Shown here: piece after piece, positions 6,724 through 13,342 of the stretch
Layout of the letters: every line of letters starts with the position of its first letter
How positions within the stretch are numbered: position 1 is the stretch's first letter
NCBI GenBank assembly: GCA_937901525.1
Contig: CALDHX010000018.1
Span: forward strand, 1-13,342
Direction of reading: 5' to 3'
Length of the DNA stretch: 13,342 nt
Origin: an uncultured Bacteroidales bacterium
Lineage (GTDB): Bacteria > Bacteroidota > Bacteroidia > Bacteroidales > P3
Notes under the pieces: generated by a model
What the model saw: only the letters and a program-made list of their open reading frames with translations
The model's database searches: none
What the model was told of the DNA's origin: nothing
Made by a program: the position numbers and the translations under genes

Positions 6724-8283
6724 ATGGCTTTTGAAGAAAAGATCAAGCAATTGCTTGATAACAGAGAAAAGGCAAAGTTGGGAGGTGGAATAAAAAGAAT
6801 AGACTCTCAACATGCAAAAGGTAAATTAACCGCAAGAGAAAGAATAGAACTATTGTTAGACCAAGATAGTTTTGAAGAATTTGACATGTTTGTAACTCAC
6901 AGATGTTCAGAATTCGGAATGGCTGACACTAAATTTCTTTCTGATGGTGTAGTTACAGGACAAGGAACAATTAACGGACGTTTAGTATTTGTGTTTGCAC
7001 AAGATTTTACTGTGTTCGGAGGTGCTTTATCTGAAATGATGGCAGAAAAAATCTGCAAAGTGATGGATAAAGCTATGACAGTAGGTGCTCCTGTTATTGG
7101 ATTGAACGACTCAGGTGGAGCTCGTATTCAAGAAGGTGTTAATTCACTTGCAGGATATGCTGAAATATTTGAAAGAAACATCTTAGCCTCAGGAGTAGTT
7201 CCACAAATATCTGCAATATTTGGACCTTGCGCAGGAGGAGCGGTTTATTCACCAGCATTAACAGACTTTATTTTAATGTCTGATCAAACATCATATATGT
7301 TTGTTACAGGACCAAAAGTTGTAAAAACCGTAACAGGTGAAGATATTACAACAGAGGATTTAGGAGGAGCTGAAATCCACTCAACAAAGTCTGGTGTGTC
7401 TCACTTCTTAGCACAAACAGAAGAAGAAGGTATTGCAACTATTCGTGAATTGCTTTCATATATTCCAAGCAACAACTTAGAAGAAGCACCAACAACAGTA
7501 TGCAACGACCCATTTGATAGATTGGAAGACAGATTAAACAGCATTATTCCTGATAATCCAAATCTTCCTTACGATATGATGGAAGTTATTACAGCAATTG
7601 TTGATGATGGTAAATTCCTTCAAGTACACGAACGTTATGCACGTAACATTATAGTAGGATTCTGCCGTATGGGTGGAGCATCTGTTGGAGTGATAGCAAA
7701 TCAACCAAACGTTTCTGCTGGGGTTTTAGACATTGAAGCTTCAAGAAAAGCAGCTCGTTTTGTTCGTTTCTGCGATTGTTTCAATATTCCTATCCTTACT
7801 CTTGTTGATGTTCCAGGTTTCTTACCAGGAAGAGTACAAGAATATGGTGGAATTATCACTCACGGAGCAAAACTTATGTTCGCTTACGGAGAAGCAACAG
7901 TTCCAAAAGTTACAGTAACATTACGTAAATCATACGGTGGAGCTCACGATGTGATGTCTTCAAAACAATTAAGAGGAGACTTTAACTACGCTTGGCCAAC
8001 TGCACAAATCGCAGTTATGGGAGCAAAAGGAGCGGTTGAAGTATTATATGGAAAAGAAATGTCTGCAATAACAGATCCAGAAGCAAAAGCAAAATTTGTT
8101 GCAGATAAAGAAAACGAATACAATAACGCATTTGCAAATCCATATAAAGCAGCTTCGTATGGTTATATAGATGATGTGATAGAGCCAAGAAATACTCGTT
8201 TCAGAGTAATCCGTGCTTTCCAATCTCTACAAACTAAACGCGTAACTAATCCAATGAAGAAACACTCTAATATTCCATTATAG
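6724..8283 (+). CDS. mmdA: Methylmalonyl-CoA decarboxylase alpha subunit (carboxyltransferase)
   Basis: The 519-residue protein is a biotin-dependent acyl-CoA carboxyltransferase with two crotonase-fold halves. It moves the carboxyl group from (S)-methylmalonyl-CoA to biotin on the carrier subunit, giving propionyl-CoA. In the N-terminal half, SGGARIQEG (130-138) and GPCAGGAVYSPAL (167-179) form the acyl-CoA oxyanion pocket. In the C-terminal half, VDVPGFLPG (361-369), GGAHDVMSS (405-413) and VMGAKGAVEV (431-440) belong to the carboxybiotin site. The C-terminus ends NIPL, as in decarboxylase and propionyl-CoA carboxylase subunits. By sequence alone it could be the beta subunit of propionyl-CoA carboxylase. 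The adjacent membrane pump subunits, and the absence of a biotin carboxylase gene here, argue for the decarboxylase. The D subunit starts 2 nt after its stop codon. Confidence 0.95.
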   Translation: MAFEEKIKQLLDNREKAKLGGGIKRIDSQHAKGKLTARERIELLLDQDSFEEFDMFVTHRCSEFGMADTKFLSDGVVTGQGTINGRLVFVFAQDFTVFGGALSEMMAEKICKVMDKAMTVGAPVIGLNDSGGARIQEGVNSLAGYAEIFERNILASGVVPQISAIFGPCAGGAVYSPALTDFILMSDQTSYMFVTGPKVVKTVTGEDITTEDLGGAEIHSTKSGVSHFLAQTEEEGIATIRELLSYIPSNNLEEAPTTVCNDPFDRLEDRLNSIIPDNPNLPYDMMEVITAIVDDGKFLQVHERYARNIIVGFCRMGGASVGVIANQPNVSAGVLDIEASRKAARFVRFCDCFNIPILTLVDVPGFLPGRVQEYGGIITHGAKLMFAYGEATVPKVTVTLRKSYGGAHDVMSSKQLRGDFNYAWPTAQIAVMGAKGAVEVLYGKEMSAITDPEAKAKFVADKENEYNNAFANPYKAASYGYIDDVIEPRNTRFRVIRAFQSLQTKRVTNPMKKHSNIPL

Positions 8284-8285
8284 TT

Positions 8286-8642
8286 ATGATGTTATTAAGT
8301 ATTGATTGGGGATTTGCCGGAGTTGTTTGTGGCGCAGGTATAGGAATGACTTTCCTTATCTTAGTTGGATTGATTTTATTCATAAAATTATTGTCTTGGG
8401 CAGTAGGTTTAAAGGATAAAAAACCAGCATCTGATAATGCGAAAGAGGAAGTTAAAGTTGTAGAAAAAACATCTACAAACTCTCATCCTACATCTCACGA
8501 ACAAGCAGCAATAGCTTTGGCAATGCATCTTTACTTTGATGCACACGATGAGGAGCCTCACGTGATCACAATAGAAGAAGTAGAAAAGAGATACTCTCCT
8601 TGGAGTTCTAAAATTTATAATATGAGAAATTTTACTAAGTAG
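8286..8642 (+). CDS. mmdD: Methylmalonyl-CoA decarboxylase delta subunit, OadG family
   Basis: This 118-residue protein has one N-terminal membrane helix (about residues 11-38, rich in Gly and Leu) and a charged, low-complexity linker (about 43-68). A conserved-looking C-terminal segment follows, with EQAAIALAMHLYFDAH, then EVEKRY and SPWSSKIYNMRNFT near the end. OadG-type subunits anchor and assemble the complex, holding the carboxyltransferase and carrier on the membrane pump. Its position between mmdA and mmdC matches the mmdADCB order described for Propionigenium modestum. No separate mmdE gene is visible in the operon; the long C-terminal tail may cover that role, which is inference. Two consecutive ATGs occur at 8286 and 8289. 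Small OadG proteins diverge strongly, so the assignment rests on the helix, the tail motif and the context. Confidence 0.87.
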   Translation: MMLLSIDWGFAGVVCGAGIGMTFLILVGLILFIKLLSWAVGLKDKKPASDNAKEEVKVVEKTSTNSHPTSHEQAAIALAMHLYFDAHDEEPHVITIEEVEKRYSPWSSKIYNMRNFTK

Positions 8643-8650
8643 TAGAAATT

Positions 8651-9100
8651 ATGAATAAGTTTAAAATAACCATAGACGAACAACCGTTCGATGTAACTGT
8701 GAATGTTACAGAACATAATAAAGCAACTGTGGAAGTAAATGGTATTTCATACGATGTAGTGTATGAAAAGAAAGATGCTCCTAAGGTAGCACCTGTTGCA
8801 AGAAAAGCAGCAATTCCTTCAGCTCCACATATGCAAACTCCAAATCCGAAAGGAAATACGCCTGTTGCGCCAGTTCAAGCTGCAAGCAAACAAGCAATAA
8901 AATCTCCTTTGCCAGGAACAATCGTTTCTATTAATGTAAAAGAAGGAGATCAAGTTAAAAAAGGAGATGTCTTGATTGTAATGGAAGCAATGAAGATGGA
9001 AAACAACATAATGGCAGGAAAAGACGGACAAGTTAAAGCTATTTATGTTTCAGTTGGACAAACCGTTGCTCAAGATGACGCTTTAGTAGATTTAGCATAA
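8651..9100 (+). CDS. mmdC: Methylmalonyl-CoA decarboxylase gamma subunit (biotin carboxyl carrier)
   Basis: The 149-residue carrier holds the biotin that shuttles CO2 between the carboxyltransferase and the membrane pump. The biotinyl domain (about 83-149) contains EAMKMEN with Lys115 as the biotinylation site. The preceding SPLPGTIVSINVKEGDQVKKG and the closing turn are standard for biotinyl domains. Residues ~43-82 form an Ala/Pro-rich flexible linker, which lets the domain swing between active sites. The first ~40 residues (KFKITIDEQPFDVTVNV) are a beta-rich cap found in decarboxylase carriers. It starts 8 nt after mmdD and is followed 24 nt later by mmdB. A biotin ligase must act on it from elsewhere in the genome. 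Confidence 0.95.
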   Translation: MNKFKITIDEQPFDVTVNVTEHNKATVEVNGISYDVVYEKKDAPKVAPVARKAAIPSAPHMQTPNPKGNTPVAPVQAASKQAIKSPLPGTIVSINVKEGDQVKKGDVLIVMEAMKMENNIMAGKDGQVKAIYVSVGQTVAQDDALVDLA

Positions 9101-9124
9101 TTCATAAAAAAAAGAAATAGAAAA

Positions 9125-10390
9125 ATGAAAAATTCTAAATCAAATATAATAAAGTGTTTCGCCCTTTTGCTTATGGTATTGCTTGTGCCTACACTTACAA
9201 TGGCAGGAGAAATATCAATAGGTGATAAGATGTCGGAATTTTTTGGAAGTATGGGATTTGCTCAACTTGAAGGCAATTGGTTATGTCTTGTAATGATATT
9301 AGTATCATTTGTATTGCTTTACCTTGCTATTGTAAAAAAGTTTGAGCCTCTTTTATTACTTCCTATAGCTTTCGGAATGCTTTTGACAAATCTTCCAGGT
9401 GCGGGATTATATCACCCTGAACTTTTTGCAGAAGGACACGTTCATTGGAAAGAATTTGCAGATGCAAACAACGTAGGCTTACTTGACTACTTATATCTTG
9501 GAGTTAAACTTGGTATTTATCCATGTTTGATTTTCCTTGGAGTAGGAGCAATGACAGATTTCGGACCATTGTTAGCAAATCCTAAGAGTTTCCTTCTTGG
9601 AGCAGCAGCTCAAATTGCAATCTTCGCAACATTCTTTGGTGCATTAGCATTAGGATTTACATACGAACAAGCTGGTTCAATCGGAATCATAGGTGGAGCA
9701 GACGGTCCTACAGCTATCTATCTTACATCTAAGTTAGCACCTGAATTATTGGGACCTATCGCCGTTGCAGCTTATTCTTATATGGCGTTAGTACCGGTTA
9801 TTCAACCTCCTATCATGAAAGCTTTGACTACAGAAAAAGAACGTCAAATTGTTATGAAACAATTGCGTAAGGTATCAAAGACTGAAAAAATCATTTTCCC
9901 AATTCTTGTAACAGCAATCATTGCTTTATTGTTACCAGCAGCAGCACCGCTTGTAGGTTGCTTAATGTTAGGAAACCTATTGCGTGAATGTGGAGTTACA
10001 GAACGTTTAAGCAAAACAGTACAAAACGAATTGATGAATATTTGTACAATATTCTTAGGAATATCTGTGGGAGCTACTGCAACCGCATCTTCATTCCTTA
10101 ACCCACAAACTTTGTTAATTCTTGTTCTTGGAGTAACTGCATTCGCATTAGGTAGTGCTTCAGGGGTATTGTTTGCAAAATTGATGAACGTATTCTCTAA
10201 AAATAAAATCAATCCTTTGATTGGTTCTGCGGGAGTATCGGCTGTGCCAATGGCAGCTCGTGTTTCTCAAAACGTAGGACAAGAAGCAAATCCAAGTAAC
10301 TTCTTGTTGATGCACGCAATGGGACCAAACGTTGCAGGAGTTATAGGCTCAACAGTTGCAGCAGGGGTATTGTTAGCATTTTTAGGATAA
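9125..10390 (+). CDS. mmdB: Methylmalonyl-CoA decarboxylase beta subunit, Na+ pump
   Basis: This multi-pass inner-membrane protein (421 residues) decarboxylates carboxybiotin and couples this to outward Na+ transport. The family hallmark GGADGPTAIYL lies at 190-200, with Asp193 corresponding to the essential Asp203 of Klebsiella OadB. KKFEPLLLLPIAFG (71-84) is near the N-terminal core, and NPLIGSAG plus SAVPMAARVSQ (363-382) lie near the C-terminus. Compared with Klebsiella OadB, about 30 extra residues precede the core. They have a Lys-rich start, a hydrophobic stretch and TMAG at 25-28, resembling a signal peptide. A later ATG at 9200 (Met26) would remove most of it. The upstream start is kept because the extra stretch is well formed and fits the 24-nt gap after mmdC. 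A strong terminator follows, so this ends the operon. Confidence 0.95.
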   Translation: MKNSKSNIIKCFALLLMVLLVPTLTMAGEISIGDKMSEFFGSMGFAQLEGNWLCLVMILVSFVLLYLAIVKKFEPLLLLPIAFGMLLTNLPGAGLYHPELFAEGHVHWKEFADANNVGLLDYLYLGVKLGIYPCLIFLGVGAMTDFGPLLANPKSFLLGAAAQIAIFATFFGALALGFTYEQAGSIGIIGGADGPTAIYLTSKLAPELLGPIAVAAYSYMALVPVIQPPIMKALTTEKERQIVMKQLRKVSKTEKIIFPILVTAIIALLLPAAAPLVGCLMLGNLLRECGVTERLSKTVQNELMNICTIFLGISVGATATASSFLNPQTLLILVLGVTAFALGSASGVLFAKLMNVFSKNKINPLIGSAGVSAVPMAARVSQNVGQEANPSNFLLMHAMGPNVAGVIGSTVAAGVLLAFLG

Positions 10391-10405
10391 AAAAATATCA
10401 TAAAT

Positions 10406-10446
10406 AAAAAATAAGGTGTATCGAATGTGATACACCTTATTTTTTT
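10406..10446 (+). terminator. Intrinsic terminator of the decarboxylase operon
   Basis: A perfect 17-bp stem pairs 10406-10422 with 10429-10445. Its core is GGTGTATC/GATACACC with a 6-nt loop GAATGT, and it ends in a T-run. It starts 15 bp after the mmdB stop. The AT-rich outer part makes it symmetrical, but the next gene runs the same way, so it insulates the transporter genes from the operon. Confidence 0.93.
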
Positions 10447-10447
10447 G

Positions 10448-10455
10448 TAATTTTG
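10448..10455 (+). promoter_or_regulatory. Bacteroidota -7 promoter box for the MATE-MFS unit
   Basis: TAATTTTG matches TAnnTTTG and begins two bases after the terminator's T-run. Its -33 position falls in the hairpin loop, with no good TTTG. The predicted start near 10460-10463 leaves only a few bases before the ATG at 10465. Confidence 0.6.
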
Positions 10456-10464
10456 CACACGATT

Positions 10465-11823
10465 ATGAAAGTGAATGAAGAAAAAGCCTTAATATTAGGC
10501 AGAGAGAAAATAGGAACTTTGTTGTTGCAATATGCAACTCCTGCAATTATAGCACAGATTGCATCAAGTTTATTTAACGTTGTTGATAGAATATTCATAG
10601 GGCAAGGAGTTGGAGCCTTAGCAATTTCTGGCTTAGCCTTGACTTTTCCTTTTATGAACTTAGCAGCGGCATTTGGAGCCTTAGTTGGCGTTGGAGCATC
10701 GGCCTTAACCTCAATCAAATTAGGCGAAAAAGATTACAAAACAGCAAGACTCGTTTTAGGAAACGTAATTATACTAAATCTTATCTTTGGAATTCTTTTT
10801 ACAATTGCGTGTTTGCCATTTTTAGAACCGATTTTATATGCACTTGGAGGGAGTGAACAAACCGTAGGCTATGCAAAAGAATACATGTTCATTATTCTAA
10901 TAGGAAATGTCTTTACTCACCTTTACTTAGGCTTGAATGCAGTGTTGCGTTCGGCAGGTTATCCAACAAAAGCGATGTATGTAACGATATTTGCTGTAGG
11001 GTTAAATGCTGTTTTAGACGCATTATTTATTTTAGTCTTTAAATGGGGAATAGCAGGAGCAGCTTGGGCAACAGTAATAACACAAGTAATTGCAACCTTT
11101 GTTTTGATTTTTATATTCTTAAAACAAAATCAAATTGTACACTTTACAAAAGATTGCTTCAAATTAAAGAAAAAAATAGTTTTCGATGCGTGTGCTATTG
11201 GTATGTCGCCTTTTATGACAAATCTTGTTGCGTGTTTAGTGGTTATAATAGTGAATATTCAACTAAAAAAATACGGAGGAGATTTAGCAATTGGTGCATA
11301 CGGAATCATAAATAGCATTGCATTTACATTTGTTATGATTATACTTGGTCTAACACAAGGAATGCAACCGATTATTGGCTATAACTATGGAGCAAAGCTT
11401 CAACATAGAGTTTTATCTACGCTAAAAAAAGGAATGATAGCAGGATTTGTAATCACAACCATAGGATTTTTAGTTGCAGAGTTGTGTCCTAAACTGATAG
11501 CCTCTGCTTTCACAAACGATGAAGAAATGATAAATCTCTCAATCACCGGATTTAGATTATTTATGTTAGCCTTTCCTATTGTAGGTATGCAAATAGTTGC
11601 CTCAAACTTCTTTCAAGCGATAGGAAAAGCCAAAATTGCAATATTTCTTTCTTTAACAAGACAATTATTGTTTTTAATTCCTGCACTTTATCTAATGCCG
11701 CTTGTCTTAGGTCTTAATGGCGTGTGGCTATCAACAGTAGTAGCAGATTTCTTATCAGCTTTTGTGTCATTGTGGGTATTAGTTGCTTCTATAAAGAAAA
11801 TGAAAAAAGATATTTCTCTTTAA
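10465..11823 (+). CDS. MATE family multidrug/cation-coupled efflux transporter
   Basis: The 452-residue inner-membrane protein has the two-lobe, twelve-helix pattern of MATE exporters, which expel drugs or metabolites in exchange for Na+ or H+. Typical features are NVVDRIFIGQGVGALAISG in the first lobe (38-56), GASALTSIKLGEKD (77-90), LNAVLRSAGYPTKAM (157-171) and GIAGAAWATVITQ (195-207). In the second lobe, GLTQGMQPIIGYNYGA is the matching repeat. The substrate cannot be predicted. I start the gene at the ATG at 10465. The same frame stays open to a TTG at 10453, but that codon overlaps the promoter box, so initiation there is unlikely. The MFS gene follows after 10 nt and is surely cotranscribed. 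Confidence 0.92.
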   Translation: MKVNEEKALILGREKIGTLLLQYATPAIIAQIASSLFNVVDRIFIGQGVGALAISGLALTFPFMNLAAAFGALVGVGASALTSIKLGEKDYKTARLVLGNVIILNLIFGILFTIACLPFLEPILYALGGSEQTVGYAKEYMFIILIGNVFTHLYLGLNAVLRSAGYPTKAMYVTIFAVGLNAVLDALFILVFKWGIAGAAWATVITQVIATFVLIFIFLKQNQIVHFTKDCFKLKKKIVFDACAIGMSPFMTNLVACLVVIIVNIQLKKYGGDLAIGAYGIINSIAFTFVMIILGLTQGMQPIIGYNYGAKLQHRVLSTLKKGMIAGFVITTIGFLVAELCPKLIASAFTNDEEMINLSITGFRLFMLAFPIVGMQIVASNFFQAIGKAKIAIFLSLTRQLLFLIPALYLMPLVLGLNGVWLSTVVADFLSAFVSLWVLVASIKKMKKDISL

Positions 11824-11833
11824 ACTAAATCTT

Positions 11834-13012
11834 ATGAAAGAAGAAAAATTATGGAATTCCAATTACATAAAAGTATGGCTTGCCAACTTTATGATATTTT
11901 TCTCTTTTATGTTGGTAACACCCTTGTTGCCGATTTATCTTAGTGAAACCTTTGCAGCAGATAAACACGTAATAGGAGTAGTACTTTCAGGATATACACT
12001 AACGGCTCTTTTAGTGCGTCCTTTTAGTGGCTTTATTGTTGATTCTTATCCAAGAAAACAAGTCCTTTTGATTTGTTTTTTCTTAATGTTTATATTCTTT
12101 GCAGGTTATTTAGTTGCAGGTTCGCTTTTACTTTTTGCAATCGTTAGAACACTTCACGGAGCCCCTTTTGGAGCGACAACAGTTGCAAATAGCACTGTTG
12201 CAATAGATGTTTTGCATCCTTCAAGGAGAGCAGAAGGAATAGGATATTACGGATTAAGTAATAATATTGCAACAGCAATCAGTCCTTCGGTTGCAATATA
12301 TATTTATCAGCTAACTCACAATTTTGATTTGATATTTGCAATTTCTATGGCTGTTGCAGGCATAGGATTAATAATAAATTCCACAGTAAAGTTAGAAAAA
12401 AGAGAATTGATAAAAGACAAAAAGGTAATCTCGTTAGACAGATTTTTCTTATTGAAATCGTGGAGTCAATCGCTAACAATGGTTTGTTTTGCTTTCTCTT
12501 ACGGAATACTTTCTACATATATAGCCATCTATGGTAAAGAACAATTAGGAATAACAAGCGGAACGGGATTGTTTTTCTTGTTAATGTCTTTGGGATTGAT
12601 ATGTTCACGCTTAATAGGCAATAAATCATTAAGCAAAGGCAAGATTGTAGAAAATGCTTCAATAGGAATATTGATTTCTCTTGTAGGATATTTTATTTTT
12701 GCAGCAGTAAATAATTCCTTTGGCTATTATTCTGCTGCTCTTATCATAGGATTAGGCAACGGACATATGTTTCCGGCTTTTCAAACAATGTATATAAATC
12801 TTGCACCACATACACAAAGAGGCACAGCTAATTCTTCCTTACTTATTTCTTGGGACGTAGGAGTAGGATTAGGCATTTTAATCGGCGGAGTCGTAGTAGA
12901 ATATTTCGGATACAACGCATCGTTTTGGGTTTCTGCCGTAGTAAATCTTTTAGGTGTTGTAGGATTTATTTTCTTTGCTCGTAAGAGATATTTAATTGAT
13001 AGATTAAGATAG
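11834..13012 (+). CDS. MFS transporter, drug/metabolite efflux type
   Basis: The 392-residue protein shows the twelve-helix pattern of the major facilitator superfamily. A motif-A loop, GFIVDSYPRK (66-75), lies between helices 2 and 3, followed by a motif-B-like RTLHG (105-109) and an ISPSVAIYI stretch in helix 5. The charged central loop is near KLEKRELIKDKK. The overall type resembles small-molecule efflux permeases of Bacteroidota, but the substrate is unknown. It is the second gene of a two-gene unit with the MATE exporter, 10 nt downstream of it and without a promoter of its own. No regulator gene accompanies the pair. No ordinary T-tract terminator follows; the next structure is the palindromic element at 13023. 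Confidence 0.9.
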   Translation: MKEEKLWNSNYIKVWLANFMIFFSFMLVTPLLPIYLSETFAADKHVIGVVLSGYTLTALLVRPFSGFIVDSYPRKQVLLICFFLMFIFFAGYLVAGSLLLFAIVRTLHGAPFGATTVANSTVAIDVLHPSRRAEGIGYYGLSNNIATAISPSVAIYIYQLTHNFDLIFAISMAVAGIGLIINSTVKLEKRELIKDKKVISLDRFFLLKSWSQSLTMVCFAFSYGILSTYIAIYGKEQLGITSGTGLFFLLMSLGLICSRLIGNKSLSKGKIVENASIGILISLVGYFIFAAVNNSFGYYSAALIIGLGNGHMFPAFQTMYINLAPHTQRGTANSSLLISWDVGVGLGILIGGVVVEYFGYNASFWVSAVVNLLGVVGFIFFARKRYLIDRLR

Positions 13013-13022
13013 TTTTAACAGC

Positions 13023-13096
13023 GTTGTACTACTATTTTATCTTTGTTGTACTATTAGTACGAAGCCGTTAAAATAGTAGTACGACAAAGATAAAAT
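13023..13096. repeat. Complex palindromic element with crossing inverted repeats
   Basis: Three structures overlap. Arms 13023-13039 and 13069-13085 pair over 17 bp (one G-T wobble; core GTACTACTATTTTA with TAAAATAGTAGTAC). Arms 13034-13056 and 13074-13096 pair over 23 bp with two wobbles. Inside, GTACTATTAGTAC (13048-13060) is a 13-base palindrome. The two long stems share bases and are staggered in the order A, B, A', B', so they exclude each other. Neither flank carries a good T-run, so this is not a standard terminator. It fills the convergent spacer between the MFS gene and the minus-strand gene. Confidence 0.75.
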
Positions 13097-13125
13097 AATT
13101 AAAGTAATCAAAAAAAATAACCAAC

Positions 13126-13341
13126 TTACGAATTTAATCTCTTTTTTATTCGTTTTATGATTTGTAATTTAGCAGGAGAGGAATTGATTTGCAGGTCTTG
13201 TGCGAAGAAAATCAACTCTTGCTTTATCCACTCTTCTTCTTGTGAGTAGTAAAGTAAGATTTCTACCAACCACATTAAGAGTGAAACTTGTGTTTTTTCA
13301 TTAAGCAGATGAATAAAGCAGGTCTCTATTAGTTTTTCTTT
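13126..13341 (-). CDS. C-terminal end of an unrecognised protein, 5' truncated
   Basis: The minus-strand frame is open from the window edge to a TAA at 13126-13128, giving the last 71 residues of a protein whose start lies outside. The fragment is helical-looking. A hydrophobic stretch, VSLLMWLVEILLYYS, is followed by the acidic and aromatic EEEWIKQELIFFAQDL and a basic end, IIKRIKKRLNS. I recognise no family or motif. The open length in AT-rich DNA, and a stop just before the palindromic spacer in a convergent arrangement, support a real gene, but only moderately. Confidence 0.55.
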   Translation of the reverse strand, partial: KEKLIETCFIHLLNEKTQVSLLMWLVEILLYYSQEEEWIKQELIFFAQDLQINSSPAKLQIIKRIKKRLNS

Positions 13342-13342
13342 G

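Noticed and set aside
6724..8283. Propionyl-CoA carboxylase beta subunit
   Set aside because: The carboxyltransferase alone would fit, but the adjoining OadG-like and Na+ pump subunits and lack of a biotin carboxylase gene favour the decarboxylase.
10453..10464. Upstream TTG as the MATE start codon
   Set aside because: It falls within the TAATTTTG promoter box, so it would lie upstream of the predicted transcript start; the ATG at 10465 gives a normal MATE N-terminus.
10437..10718. Minus-strand open frame across the start of the MATE gene
   Set aside because: It overlaps a terminator, a promoter and a clear + strand transporter, and its product is low-complexity.

Overview
The window looks like chromosome of an AT-rich, anaerobic member of the Bacteroidota, probably Bacteroidales. 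The reasons are a C-terminal type IX secretion (T9SS) sorting domain at the left edge, a PorZ-like T9SS protein, a DUF4837-type lipoprotein, start codons preceded by A-rich stretches instead of Shine-Dalgarno sequences, and several promoter -7 boxes of the Bacteroidota form TAnnTTTG. The genus cannot be named from this sequence.

Left part (1-4630): the tail of a T9SS cargo protein on the + strand ends at 233 and is followed by a strong terminator. A nested palindromic element (307-369) then fills the convergent spacer. On the minus strand lie prfA (release factor 1), porZ (T9SS attachment-complex component) and recO (recombination mediator), in that transcription order. porZ and recO are only 5 bp apart.

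Middle (4631-10446): a short divergent promoter region separates prfA from a DUF4837 lipoprotein gene with its own terminator. About 550 bp of very AT-rich DNA without recognisable genes follows. Next comes a compact five-gene operon: methylmalonyl-CoA epimerase, then the A, D (OadG-like), C (biotin carrier) and B (Na+ pump) subunits of a sodium-translocating methylmalonyl-CoA decarboxylase. Together these convert (R)-methylmalonyl-CoA to propionyl-CoA plus CO2 and export Na+, which is the energy-conserving step of succinate-to-propionate fermentation. The operon has a good promoter (6218-6248) and a strong terminator (10406-10446).

Right part (10447-13342): a promoter directly abutting that terminator drives a two-gene transporter unit, a MATE-family exporter followed by an MFS transporter. 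After it lies a second complex palindromic element (13023-13096), again in a convergent spacer, then the C-terminal end of an unrecognised minus-strand gene.

Most of the window is recognisable housekeeping and metabolic content. I found no clear new defence, mobile or biosynthetic system. The least explained parts are the two architecturally similar palindromic elements in the convergent spacers, the repeat-rich 5785-6217 spacer, and the signal-like N-terminal extension on the decarboxylase B subunit.
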